The notes below the pieces were generated by a model that ran no database searches, had not been told where the DNA came from, and saw only the letters and a list, made by a program, of their open reading frames with translations. DNA of 64,000 nucleotides from CAVVNP01 sp963800235 (GTDB lineage: Bacteria > Actinomycetota > Acidimicrobiia > Acidimicrobiales > Iamiaceae), in the NCBI GenBank assembly GCA_963800235.1, contig CAWDAD010000001.1, positions 744,001-808,000 on the forward strand. Reading direction: 5' to 3'. The number at the start of each line of letters is the position of its first letter. The first letter of the stretch is position 1. Shown here piece after piece: positions 16,155-24,016 of this stretch. Position numbers and translations under genes: made by a program.

Positions 16155-16721
16155 GTGGCCGTCATCGATGTGGCCGGGTACGTCGCCGACCTGAAGGACC
16201 ACGCCGTCGACCACGGGTTCCACGTCCACGACGAGCGCCACTTCGTCGAGACCTACTCCCTGCGCCAGGCGTGGGAGGTCGACCTGCACCCCGAGGCGGC
16301 CTGCGGCGGCCCGCTCGACCTGCACCTCGCCTTCGAGATCGATCCCCGGACGCTGCTCAGCTTCGAGGACCTGGTGCTCAGCCTCGACGACCCCGACGAG
16401 CCACCGGAGAGCACCGACCACCTCTTCCCCCTGCACTTCAACTGGGCCCTCCCGCCCCTGCCCAACGGCCCCGACCTGCTGGTGCTGGCCACCGAGCTGG
16501 CCGGCATCGGCGGCCCCGACCTGCCCCTCGAGGTCTCGGCCATCGACTCCTACGGCTCGGTCACCGACGCCGCCGAGCGGACGGTGGGCATCGTGGCCAA
16601 GATCGACGTTCCCCTCAGCCAGCTGTACCAGGGCCAGGAGCCACTCTGCGAGGTCCTCGACCGCTGCCTCGCCGTCAGCGAGTACCTGCTCGAACGGGCT
16701 CCCGCCTGGCTCGAGGCCTGA
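16155..16721 (+). CDS. Conserved-looking cytosolic protein of unknown function
   Basis: 188 residues from GTG 16155, with GAGGAG six bases upstream. The composition is acidic, with an amphipathic beta/alpha pattern and no signal peptide, membrane segment, nucleotide-binding motif or cysteine cluster. Stretches such as HVHDERHFVETYS and LLSFEDLVLSLDDPDEPP are not assigned to a family. It precedes the glyoxalase-like gene by 67 bases on the same strand and may be cotranscribed with it. The upstream 198 bases (15957-16154) show no recognised feature. Confidence 0.6.
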   Translation: MAVIDVAGYVADLKDHAVDHGFHVHDERHFVETYSLRQAWEVDLHPEAACGGPLDLHLAFEIDPRTLLSFEDLVLSLDDPDEPPESTDHLFPLHFNWALPPLPNGPDLLVLATELAGIGGPDLPLEVSAIDSYGSVTDAAERTVGIVAKIDVPLSQLYQGQEPLCEVLDRCLAVSEYLLERAPAWLEA

Positions 16722-16788
16722 TCACCCGATCGACGACCGCACCGGGCTCGCGAACACCCGCGCCTGCGCACCGACCAAAGGACCCGTC

Positions 16789-17184
<396 letters not shown>

Positions 17185-17199
17185 CCCCACGGGCGCGAA

Positions 17200-17222
17200 A
17201 CCCGGCCGGCCGGCGGCCGGGT
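17200..17222. terminator. GC-rich hairpin after the VOC gene
   Basis: A perfect 8-bp inverted repeat, ACCCGGCC / GGCCGGGT, with a 7-base loop lies 15 bases after the VOC stop and 17 bases before the glycoside hydrolase start. It is a plausible terminator, though it lacks a T run. Confidence 0.5.
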
Positions 17223-17239
17223 GCCTAACCTCCGGCGCC

Positions 17240-19045
17240 ATGATCGGCTCTCGCCGGACCCGCCCGGCCCTGCGCCGGGCCGCCACCGCCGTCGCCGTCG
17301 TGGTGGTGGCCGTGGCCGCCGCCCTCGGCACCGACGCCCACGCCGGCGCCACCGGGGCCGACGGCCGGGTCGCGCCCGGCCCGCCGGCGGCCCGCGCGAC
17401 GGTGCGCAGCACCTGGCAGGTGGGCGACCTGCCGCTCCTCCACGCCACCCGGGGTGCGAACCCCGGCATCGTCGACGCCCACGGCCGCCAGGTCGTGCTG
17501 CGGGGCGTCAACCTGAACTCGCTCGGCGACTACGCCGTGGCCAACCCGGCCTACCCGGTGACCGCGCTCCCGGTCACCGCCGCCGACTGGGACCGCATGG
17601 CCGCCCAGGGCTTCAACTCGGTGCGCCTGCTGGTCAGCTGGTCGAGGCTCGAACCGAGCCCCGGCGCCATCGACGCCTCGTACCTGGTCGAGATCCACCA
17701 GGCCGTCGACGACGCCGCCGCCAGGGGCATCTACTCGATCATCGACATGCACCAGGACGCCTGGGGCAAGTACATCGCCACCCCGCCCGGCGCCACCTGC
17801 CCCGCCGGCCTGCACCCGGCCATCGGGTGGGACGGCGCACCCGAGTGGGCGACGATCACCGACGGGGCCGAGACCTGCAACGGCGGCAGCCGGGAGGACA
17901 GCGAGGCGGTCCGCACGGCGTGGGACAGCTTCTGGTCGGACCGCGACGGCATCCAGACCCACCTGGTCGACGTGTGGGCCCGGCTGGCCACCGAGTTCGC
18001 CGGTGATCCGGCCGTGGCCGGCTACGACCTGCTGAACGAGCCGAACTCCGGCCACGGCACCGACATGAAGACCGCGCTCGGCGCCTACTACGCCCGGGCC
18101 ATCGCCGCCATCCGCCAGGCGGAGGTGGCCGGCGGCCACGGCGGTGCGGGCCACATCGCCTTCTTCGAGTACTCGGTCGACGGCGTGGCGGTCGACCCCG
18201 CCTTCACGACGGACACCAACCTGGTGTTCGCGCCCCACATCTACGGCGGGTCGATCGCCCCGCTCACCGTCGAGCAGAACTGGGCCTACGCGTCGAGCCT
18301 GGCCAGCGCCTACCAGACCACGATCTGGTCGGGCGAGTACGGCTGGTTCTCCGACCCGCAGGGGAACCTGCCCAAGCTCACCACCTTCGGCCAGCTCGAG
18401 GATCAGGACGTGGCCGGCAGCGCCTGGTGGCAGTGGCGCCAGGCCTGCGGCGATCCGCACTCGATCGGATCGCCCGGCGGCACACCCCCGCCGCTCCTGG
18501 TCCACTACCAGTACAACGGCTGCCCCGGCGACGTGAACGGCGGCGTGGTGCCGCAGTGGCGCACGGTCGTCGCCCGCCCGTACCCGCGCGGCCTGCCCGG
18601 TCGGATCACCCACCTCGAGAGCAACGGGGCGGCCGGCACCCTCGTCGCCGACGGCACCGTGGCCGACGGCGCCAGCGGTCAGGCCCGGTCCCTCCTGGTG
18701 TGGGTCCCCGACACCGCCGGTCCCCCGACGGTCGGCGGCCGTTCGATCGCCGACGTGCACGTGCAACCGGTGACCGGCGGGTACCTGGTGACCGCCACCA
18801 CCTGCGCCACGACCTACGAGATCCAGGTCGGGTCCTTCGCCAGCCCGGTCGGGCCGACCTGCTCGTCGACCCCGGCGGTCACCCCCACCTCCTCGCCCGG
18901 CGGCGGGGCGGGCGGAACGCCGGGGGGCGCGGGCTCGCCGTACACCGGGCAGGACGCCGACGTCACCGGGCCGGGCACCACCAGCCCGTACCCGGCCGCC
19001 GCCCCGGCGACCCCGTACGCCGGCACCGCCGGCTACACCGGCTGA
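17240..19045 (+). CDS. Secreted glycoside hydrolase family 5 (endoglycoceramidase-like)
   Basis: 601 residues. A Sec-type signal peptide occupies residues 1-37 (arginine-rich start, hydrophobic core, AHA cleavage region). The GH5 barrel follows: VLRGVNLNSLGDY, RLLVSWSRLEPSPG, DMHQDAWGKY, the acid/base motif DLLNEPNSG near residue 267, and the nucleophile segment SGEYGWF near residue 366. The GVNLNS and DMHQD segments resemble the endoglycoceramidase subgroup, which cleaves glycolipid headgroups. A beta-domain (about 440-540) and a Gly/Pro/Thr/Tyr-rich C-terminal tail follow. The tail may be a wall-spanning linker; no LPXTG is seen. ATG 17240 is in keeping with the signal peptide. Confidence 0.85.
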   Translation: MIGSRRTRPALRRAATAVAVVVVAVAAALGTDAHAGATGADGRVAPGPPAARATVRSTWQVGDLPLLHATRGANPGIVDAHGRQVVLRGVNLNSLGDYAVANPAYPVTALPVTAADWDRMAAQGFNSVRLLVSWSRLEPSPGAIDASYLVEIHQAVDDAAARGIYSIIDMHQDAWGKYIATPPGATCPAGLHPAIGWDGAPEWATITDGAETCNGGSREDSEAVRTAWDSFWSDRDGIQTHLVDVWARLATEFAGDPAVAGYDLLNEPNSGHGTDMKTALGAYYARAIAAIRQAEVAGGHGGAGHIAFFEYSVDGVAVDPAFTTDTNLVFAPHIYGGSIAPLTVEQNWAYASSLASAYQTTIWSGEYGWFSDPQGNLPKLTTFGQLEDQDVAGSAWWQWRQACGDPHSIGSPGGTPPPLLVHYQYNGCPGDVNGGVVPQWRTVVARPYPRGLPGRITHLESNGAAGTLVADGTVADGASGQARSLLVWVPDTAGPPTVGGRSIADVHVQPVTGGYLVTATTCATTYEIQVGSFASPVGPTCSSTPAVTPTSSPGGGAGGTPGGAGSPYTGQDADVTGPGTTSPYPAAAPATPYAGTAGYTG

Positions 19046-19063
19046 CCGGACGGGGCGGTCAGC
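19041..19063. terminator. Bidirectional palindromic terminator containing both stop codons
   Basis: GCTGACCG and CGGTCAGC pair perfectly around a 7-base loop. The plus-strand stop of the glycosidase (19043-19045) and the minus-strand stop of the CLC gene (19059-19061) both lie inside the stem. This is a compact shared end for two convergent genes. Confidence 0.55.
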
Positions 19064-20807
19064 GGCCGGTCTGGCGCAGGAAGGTGTCGAGCTCGAGCAG
19101 CTCCGACCAGCGGACCTCGCCCACGAACGAGCCGTCCTTGTCGACCACCGCGACCCGGTCGAGGCCGCTGGCGTCCATGGCCTCCACCGCATCGCGCACC
19201 TTCCACGACGTCGACCCGACCGGCAGGTCCGACGGCACGATGTCGGCGACGGTCGTGGTCTCCCAGTCGTCCTGGTCGACCGCGGTGGCGGCCTCGACGG
19301 TGACCATGCCGACGTAGGTGTGGCCGTCGGCCACCGGCACCACCCGCTGGCGGTTGCCGATCACGTGGTCGCGGACGAACTCGGCGACCGTGGCGTCGGG
19401 AGGCACCGTCAGCACGTCGGTGCGGAGGGCCACGCTCACCGGGAGGCGGAAGCGGCGCTCGAGGTGACCGGCCCGGGTGGAGACCTGGGCGGTCGACACC
19501 GAGCGGCGGCCCATGACGAGCAGCGACACGGTGGCGGCGAGCAGGGCCGGCACGACGAACACCGCCTTGCCGGTCGTCTCGGCCACGAACATCACGGCGG
19601 CGATCGGGGTGCGGTAGCCGGCGCCCAGGAAGGCGGCCACGCCGAGGATCGGGAACAGCGTCGAGGTCGCCTCCAGCCCCACCGACGGGTGCAGGCCCAT
19701 GCCGTCGATGGCGCCGGCCACGAAGCGCCCGAGCAGCAGCCCCTGGATCACCAGCGGGATGAACAGCCCGCCCACCCCGCCGCCGGCCAGGGTGGTGGTC
19801 GTGACGGCCAGGCGGATGACGAGCAGCAGGGCGACCAGGCCGAGGGCGCGCTTGGGGTCGGCGACCCACGCGTAGGTGCGGTAGCCGGGACCGAGGTCGA
19901 GCGCCTCGTGGTACAGCGAGAAGGTCAGGATGCCGAGCAGGCCCATGGCCACGGCGCAGACCGGCACCCGCACCCACGACGAGTAGGCGTGGCTCACGTG
20001 CTTGGCCCACTTGGCGCACCGGGCGAAGATCCGGGCGCCGAGCCCCGCCAGCACGCCGATCACGACGGCGCCGACGATCTCGATCAGCCCGAACCCGTTG
20101 TAGCCGGCCGACGCCAGCGAGAACAGCGGGGTGCTGCCGACCAGGGCGATGTAGGTGAGGTAGCCGGCGGCCGACGCGGCCAGGGCCGGCAGCAGCGAGC
20201 GCCGGGCCACGTCGTCGATGTAGGGGACCTCGAGGGCGAAGAGCACGCCGGTGGCGGGCGCCTTGAACACCGCCGACACGCCGGCGGCGGCCCCGGCGAC
20301 CATCAGGGCGCGGGCGTCGCTGCGGTGCACGATGCGCCCGAAGCTCCGTCGGACGCCCGACCCCAGGGCGGCGCCGACGTAGACGGCGGGACCCTCGTAA
20401 CCGAGGGCACCTCCCGTGCCCAGGGTGGCGATGCCGGCGAGCATCCGGCCGATCACCGGCCGTTGGTCGATCCGGGACTCGGGGGCGTGGAAGGCCCGCA
20501 CGTACTCGTCGGCGGTGGCGGAGTCGGCGCCGGCGGCCAGGTAGCGCAGGCAGAGCGCGGCGCCGACCAGACCGAGGCCCGGCGCCACCACCTGCAGCCA
20601 GCGCGGCGCCTCGACCAGGTGGTCGAACATCACGGTGCTGGCCAGTCGCTCGAACCCGGCGACCGCCAGCCCGGTCAGCACGCCGATCAGCGCGGCGACC
20701 AGCACGGTGCGGTGCTGGCTGCGCTCGAGGGCGACGTCCTCCTGGGGTTCGAAGTCGTCGTCGCGGCCGGTTCGGGGGAAGAGGTGGAAGTTCCTGCCGA
20801 TGGCCAC
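19059..20807 (-). CDS. CLC-type chloride channel/antiporter with CBS domain pair
   Basis: 582 residues from GTG 20807. About ten membrane helices carry CLC signatures: GALGYEGPAVYVGAALG (the G-x-EGP loop), GGGVGGLFIPL (the GxFxP loop) and FLGAGYRTPIAAVMFVAE. Two CBS domains follow at the C-terminus (about 455-580). The first selectivity signature, usually GSGIP, is not found; the equivalent region reads GADSATADEYVRAF, so anion coordination is probably altered. CBS domains suggest regulation by adenine nucleotides. It resides in the inner membrane and probably moves chloride or another anion. Confidence 0.85.
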   Translation of the reverse strand: MAIGRNFHLFPRTGRDDDFEPQEDVALERSQHRTVLVAALIGVLTGLAVAGFERLASTVMFDHLVEAPRWLQVVAPGLGLVGAALCLRYLAAGADSATADEYVRAFHAPESRIDQRPVIGRMLAGIATLGTGGALGYEGPAVYVGAALGSGVRRSFGRIVHRSDARALMVAGAAAGVSAVFKAPATGVLFALEVPYIDDVARRSLLPALAASAAGYLTYIALVGSTPLFSLASAGYNGFGLIEIVGAVVIGVLAGLGARIFARCAKWAKHVSHAYSSWVRVPVCAVAMGLLGILTFSLYHEALDLGPGYRTYAWVADPKRALGLVALLLVIRLAVTTTTLAGGGVGGLFIPLVIQGLLLGRFVAGAIDGMGLHPSVGLEATSTLFPILGVAAFLGAGYRTPIAAVMFVAETTGKAVFVVPALLAATVSLLVMGRRSVSTAQVSTRAGHLERRFRLPVSVALRTDVLTVPPDATVAEFVRDHVIGNRQRVVPVADGHTYVGMVTVEAATAVDQDDWETTTVADIVPSDLPVGSTSWKVRDAVEAMDASGLDRVAVVDKDGSFVGEVRWSELLELDTFLRQTGR

Positions 20808-20909
20808 GGCGGCCGATACTAGGAACGCGACTGTTGTCGCCGACGAACCGGCGACCTCCGGGTCCGGGCCGGACGGGCCTGCGGACGGGCCGATCGGTAC
20901 CGTTCCGGC

Positions 20910-21746
20910 ATGGCCCCCTCGCCCCCGCCGGACCCGCCCGCTGACCCGGCGACGGGCGCTCCGCCGACGCTCACCACCGTCCGCGTCGAGGTCGACGGCG
21001 CACGGGGCGCGCTGGTGCTCGACCGCGCCGAGAAGCTCAACCCGCTGGGTCCGACCACCCTGGCCGAGCTGGCGACCGCGGCCCGGTGGTTCGACGACCA
21101 GCCGGCGGTCAAGGTGGTGGTCGTCTCGGGCGCCGGGCGGGCGTTCAGCGCGGGGGCGGACGTGGCCGCCTTCGCCGACCAGGAGGAGGGCGTCGGCGCC
21201 GTCGGGTCGCGCCGGGGCGCCGACCTCGGCCGGCAGATGGCCGACGCCCTCGAGGCGATGCGGGCCGTCACCGTCGCCCGCCTCCACGGCCACTGCGTCG
21301 GCGGCGCGGTGGTGCTGGCCGCCGCCTGCGACCTTCGGGTGGCGGCGGCGTCGACGCGGTTCTCGGTGCCCGAGGTCGCCCTGGGGATCCCGCTGACGTG
21401 GGGCGGGGTGCCCCGGCTGGTGCGCGAGATCGGGCCGTCGGCGGCCAAGGACCTGATCCTCACGTGTCGTCCCTTCGGCGCCGCCGAGGCCCGCCAGCTC
21501 GGCCTGGTGAACCGGGTGGTCGAGGACGACGAGCTCGACGACGCCGTCGACGAGCTGGTCGCCGTGCTCCTCTCCCGGTCGGCGTTCACCCTGGAGGCGA
21601 CCAAGCGACGGGTGAACGCCATCACCGAGTCGATGGTCGGCACCGCCGGCGCGTGGGCCGACGCCGACGGCCTCGTCACCGCCCGGCGCGACCCCGAGAG
21701 CCGGGCCGCCGCAGCCGCCTACCTCGACCGCCTCCGCTCGCGCTGA
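20910..21746 (+). CDS. Enoyl-CoA hydratase/isomerase (crotonase) family protein
   Basis: 278 residues from ATG 20910. Crotonase features appear in order: VLDRAEKLNPL, the CoA-binding AFSAGADVAAF oxyanion strand, GHCVGGAVVLAAACDLRVAA, and RFSVPEVALGIPLTWGGVPRL. Of the two glutamates used by true hydratases, the one in the CVGGA loop is replaced by valine, while that in VPE is retained. This pattern is closer to isomerases or other crotonase activities than to water addition. It acts on acyl-CoA thioesters in the cytosol. It is divergent from the CLC gene; 102 bases between the two starts show no clear operator. Confidence 0.85.
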   Translation: MAPSPPPDPPADPATGAPPTLTTVRVEVDGARGALVLDRAEKLNPLGPTTLAELATAARWFDDQPAVKVVVVSGAGRAFSAGADVAAFADQEEGVGAVGSRRGADLGRQMADALEAMRAVTVARLHGHCVGGAVVLAAACDLRVAAASTRFSVPEVALGIPLTWGGVPRLVREIGPSAAKDLILTCRPFGAAEARQLGLVNRVVEDDELDDAVDELVAVLLSRSAFTLEATKRRVNAITESMVGTAGAWADADGLVTARRDPESRAAAAAYLDRLRSR

Positions 21747-21779
21747 CCGGCGAGGGCCGACCGGCTCCGCCGGTCAGCG
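21741..21779. terminator. Bidirectional palindromic terminator over the crotonase stop codon
   Basis: CGCTGACCGGC (21741-21751) pairs perfectly with GCCGGTCAGCG (21769-21779). An alternative inner 7-bp hairpin lies at 21759-21775. The arm includes the crotonase stop; the minus-strand oxidoreductase ends six bases beyond. It probably terminates both convergent genes. Confidence 0.55.
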
Positions 21780-21784
21780 GGTCG

Positions 21785-22282
21785 TCAGCTCGAGGGCGCG
21801 GTGGTGCCGCCGACGGGGATCGGGTCCATGCCGAGCTTGGTGTGGTCCCAGCTGCGCACCCGCTCGACGTCGACCCGGACCGCCACCCGCTTGTTGAGCA
21901 TGAGCTCGACGAGCGGCTTGGCCTCGTCGGTGTAGGGGCCGGTGTAGCGCTCCCACAGGTTCACCCCGACCTGCCAGAGCTGGTCGGGGTCCTCGACGAC
22001 GACGCCCCGCCCCTCGATGGAGACGCCCCGAAGCGAGTCGTAGGTGAGCCCGTCCTCGACCAGCACCGAGATGCGGTCGTCGCGCCGCAGGTTGACCGCC
22101 TTCTGCGACCGCCCCTTGGTCTCGAACCAGATCTGGCCGTCGATCCAGGCGAACCACATGGCGACCAGGTGGGGCGTCCCGTCCGGCCCGACGGTCGCCA
22201 TGGTCGCGGTGCGGGAGCCCTCGACGAAGGCGGCGACCTCGGCCTCGCCCATGGTGATCCGGCTGCGCTGGTTGGTGCCCAC
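21785..22282 (-). CDS. F420/FMN-dependent split-barrel oxidoreductase (PPOX class)
   Basis: 165 residues from GTG 22282, with GAGGAG five bases upstream. The PNPOx-like split barrel is shown by RTATMATVGPDGTPHLVAMWF and IWFETKGRSQKAVNLRRDDRISVLVE. The K-x-x-N-L-x-R-D pattern is typical of actinobacterial F420-dependent family members. It probably acts as a homodimer that reduces an enone-like or related substrate with F420H2, or simply binds the cofactor. The 98 bases upstream to the lipoprotein gene show nothing else. Confidence 0.85.
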   Translation of the reverse strand: MGTNQRSRITMGEAEVAAFVEGSRTATMATVGPDGTPHLVAMWFAWIDGQIWFETKGRSQKAVNLRRDDRISVLVEDGLTYDSLRGVSIEGRGVVVEDPDQLWQVGVNLWERYTGPYTDEAKPLVELMLNKRVAVRVDVERVRSWDHTKLGMDPIPVGGTTAPSS

Positions 22283-22380
22283 GGGGTCTCCTCGGCGATC
22301 GGCGGTGGTCGATGGCGACCGGCCCCGATCATTGCCGCGCCCGGGACGGGGCGCTCCCTCGACGCCCCGAGGGCCCGGGC

Positions 22381-23805
22381 TCAGCCGGTGTCGCCCCTGG
22401 TGATCCAGGCCGCCCCGCCCCCGGACCGGTCGAGCCCGACCACCACGAAGTACCCGTCGGCGCCGGCCAGCCCGAGCAGCCGCTCGGGGTTGTCGGCCAG
22501 GGTGAGGTCGTCGAACTGGCTGCCGTCGGTCGAGTAGGTCGTGGTGGTCCCGTCGTCGAGGCTGCCGCCGGTCGGGTTGGTCAGCTCGGCGGCGATGAGC
22601 TTGCCGCCCTCCGGCTCCAGGAACTCGACCGAGCTGTCCTTGCCGGCCTCGGCGTTGGTCTCGGTGCGCGTCCAGGTCGTCTCACCGGGCCGGATGCGCC
22701 AGTAGGCGGCGACCAGCTGGATCACGCCGCTCGAGTCGGTGGTGGCGCCCTTGGGCGCGGACACCCCGGCGGCCACGATGTCCGAGCCGTCGGCGGCGAC
22801 GACCTTCAGGGTCGACAGCTCGCTGTCGCCCTCGAAGTTGGCGGGGTCCGAGACCGGGGCCCAGGTGAAGCCGCCGTCGTCGGAGTGCCACACCGTCGCC
22901 GTCCGCCGGTAGCCGCTCGCCGGGGCGGCCTGCGGGTAGAAGGCTTCGCCCACCGCCACCAGGCCCGGGTAGGCCGATCCCTGGGGGGTGACGGTGATGC
23001 CGAAGAGCAGGCCGCCCACCGCCCCGTCCGGCAGCGGGACCGTCGAGGCCGTCCACTTGGTGCCGTTGCCGGTGGTCTCGACCAGCGGCTTGGCCGTGGT
23101 CGGATCGACCTCGGCCGAGGTGGCGTCGTCGATGTTCTGCTGGCTGCCGACCGCGATGTAGCCGTCACCGTCGTAGGTGACGTCGCGCATCACGATCGCC
23201 TGCAACGTGCCCGCCTTGTCGAGGTCGCTCGGCTCCCGCTCCCAGGACCGGCTGCCGCCGCGGCGCAGCAGGAAGATGGCCGTCGCCGGCGCGTCGCCCT
23301 GCTTCTCGGTCCCCACCGCCACGATGTCGCCGTTGTCGCCGGGTACCGCCTGGACCGGCTCGACGCCGGCCTCGTCGATGGCGGAAGCCGACCCGGACAG
23401 CCCCCAGCGCGCCCCCGGACGGCTGATGGCGTAGGCCGCCCCGTGCCCGTCCTCGGTCCCGACCGTCACGAAGCCGCCCCGTCCGTCCTCGACCACGTCC
23501 GCGGGCCGGAAGCCGCTGGCGATCGGCTCGGTCCGGCCGAGGTCGCCCGAGCTGATGGTGCTGTCGGAGCTGCCGGTGTCGGTCGGGAGGCCCGAGGCGT
23601 CGCTGCCGGTGTCGGTGGACGCCGTGTCGGTGGACCCGCTGTCGCTCGAGGCACCCGACGACGCGGCGCTCGACGACCCGGTGTCGGCCCGGCCCTTGGC
23701 CGACGACCCGCCGGAGCAGGCGCCGGCGACGACCAGCACCAGCGCGACGAGCAAGGTCACGGCCGGTCGCACCCGACGTGCGACGGCGCGCACAGGATCG
23801 CCCAT
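22381..23805 (-). CDS. Lipoprotein with sialidase-like beta-propeller repeats
   Basis: 474 residues. A signal peptide ends with the lipobox VVAGAC (cysteine near residue 30), so the protein is lipid-anchored on the outer face of the membrane. A serine/threonine/aspartate-rich linker runs to about residue 90. Repeated strands with GGFVTVGTEDGHG, DGYIAVGS and VWHSDDGGFTWAPV follow, the last a BNR/Asp-box (S-x-D-x-G-x-x-W). The architecture indicates an extracellular propeller that binds rather than cleaves, because no catalytic sialidase residues are apparent. The partner is unknown. ATG 23805 gives a complete signal peptide. Confidence 0.8.
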   Translation of the reverse strand: MGDPVRAVARRVRPAVTLLVALVLVVAGACSGGSSAKGRADTGSSSAASSGASSDSGSTDTASTDTGSDASGLPTDTGSSDSTISSGDLGRTEPIASGFRPADVVEDGRGGFVTVGTEDGHGAAYAISRPGARWGLSGSASAIDEAGVEPVQAVPGDNGDIVAVGTEKQGDAPATAIFLLRRGGSRSWEREPSDLDKAGTLQAIVMRDVTYDGDGYIAVGSQQNIDDATSAEVDPTTAKPLVETTGNGTKWTASTVPLPDGAVGGLLFGITVTPQGSAYPGLVAVGEAFYPQAAPASGYRRTATVWHSDDGGFTWAPVSDPANFEGDSELSTLKVVAADGSDIVAAGVSAPKGATTDSSGVIQLVAAYWRIRPGETTWTRTETNAEAGKDSSVEFLEPEGGKLIAAELTNPTGGSLDDGTTTTYSTDGSQFDDLTLADNPERLLGLAGADGYFVVVGLDRSGGGAAWITRGDTG

Positions 23806-23904
23806 GGTTCGCCCTCCCGTTGCCCGAAGTGGTGGCGGCGACGCTACCCGACCGGCTTCGACCGCTCCCCGGCCGTCGGCGGGGTCGGCCGGTCAGCCGC
23901 CACG

Positions 23905-23977
23905 TGGGCCCGGCGGGGATCGAACCCGCGACCGAGGGATTATGAGTCCCCTGCTCTGACCACTGAGCTACAGGCCC
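23905..23977 (-). tRNA. tRNA-Met (anticodon CAT)
   Basis: The acceptor GGGCCTG pairs with CGGGCCC (one G-T), the D-arm has TAGCTCAGTGG, the anticodon stem GGGGA/TCCCT surrounds loop CTCATAA (anticodon CAT), and the T-arm is GCGGGTTCGATCCCCGC. CCA is not encoded. The elongator methionine tRNA is most likely; a lysidine-modified tRNA-Ile with the same anticodon cannot be excluded. Confidence 0.93.
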
Positions 23978-24016
23978 GGCCGCACCCTAGGAGCCGGCGC
24001 CCGGACCGGCCTGCGG

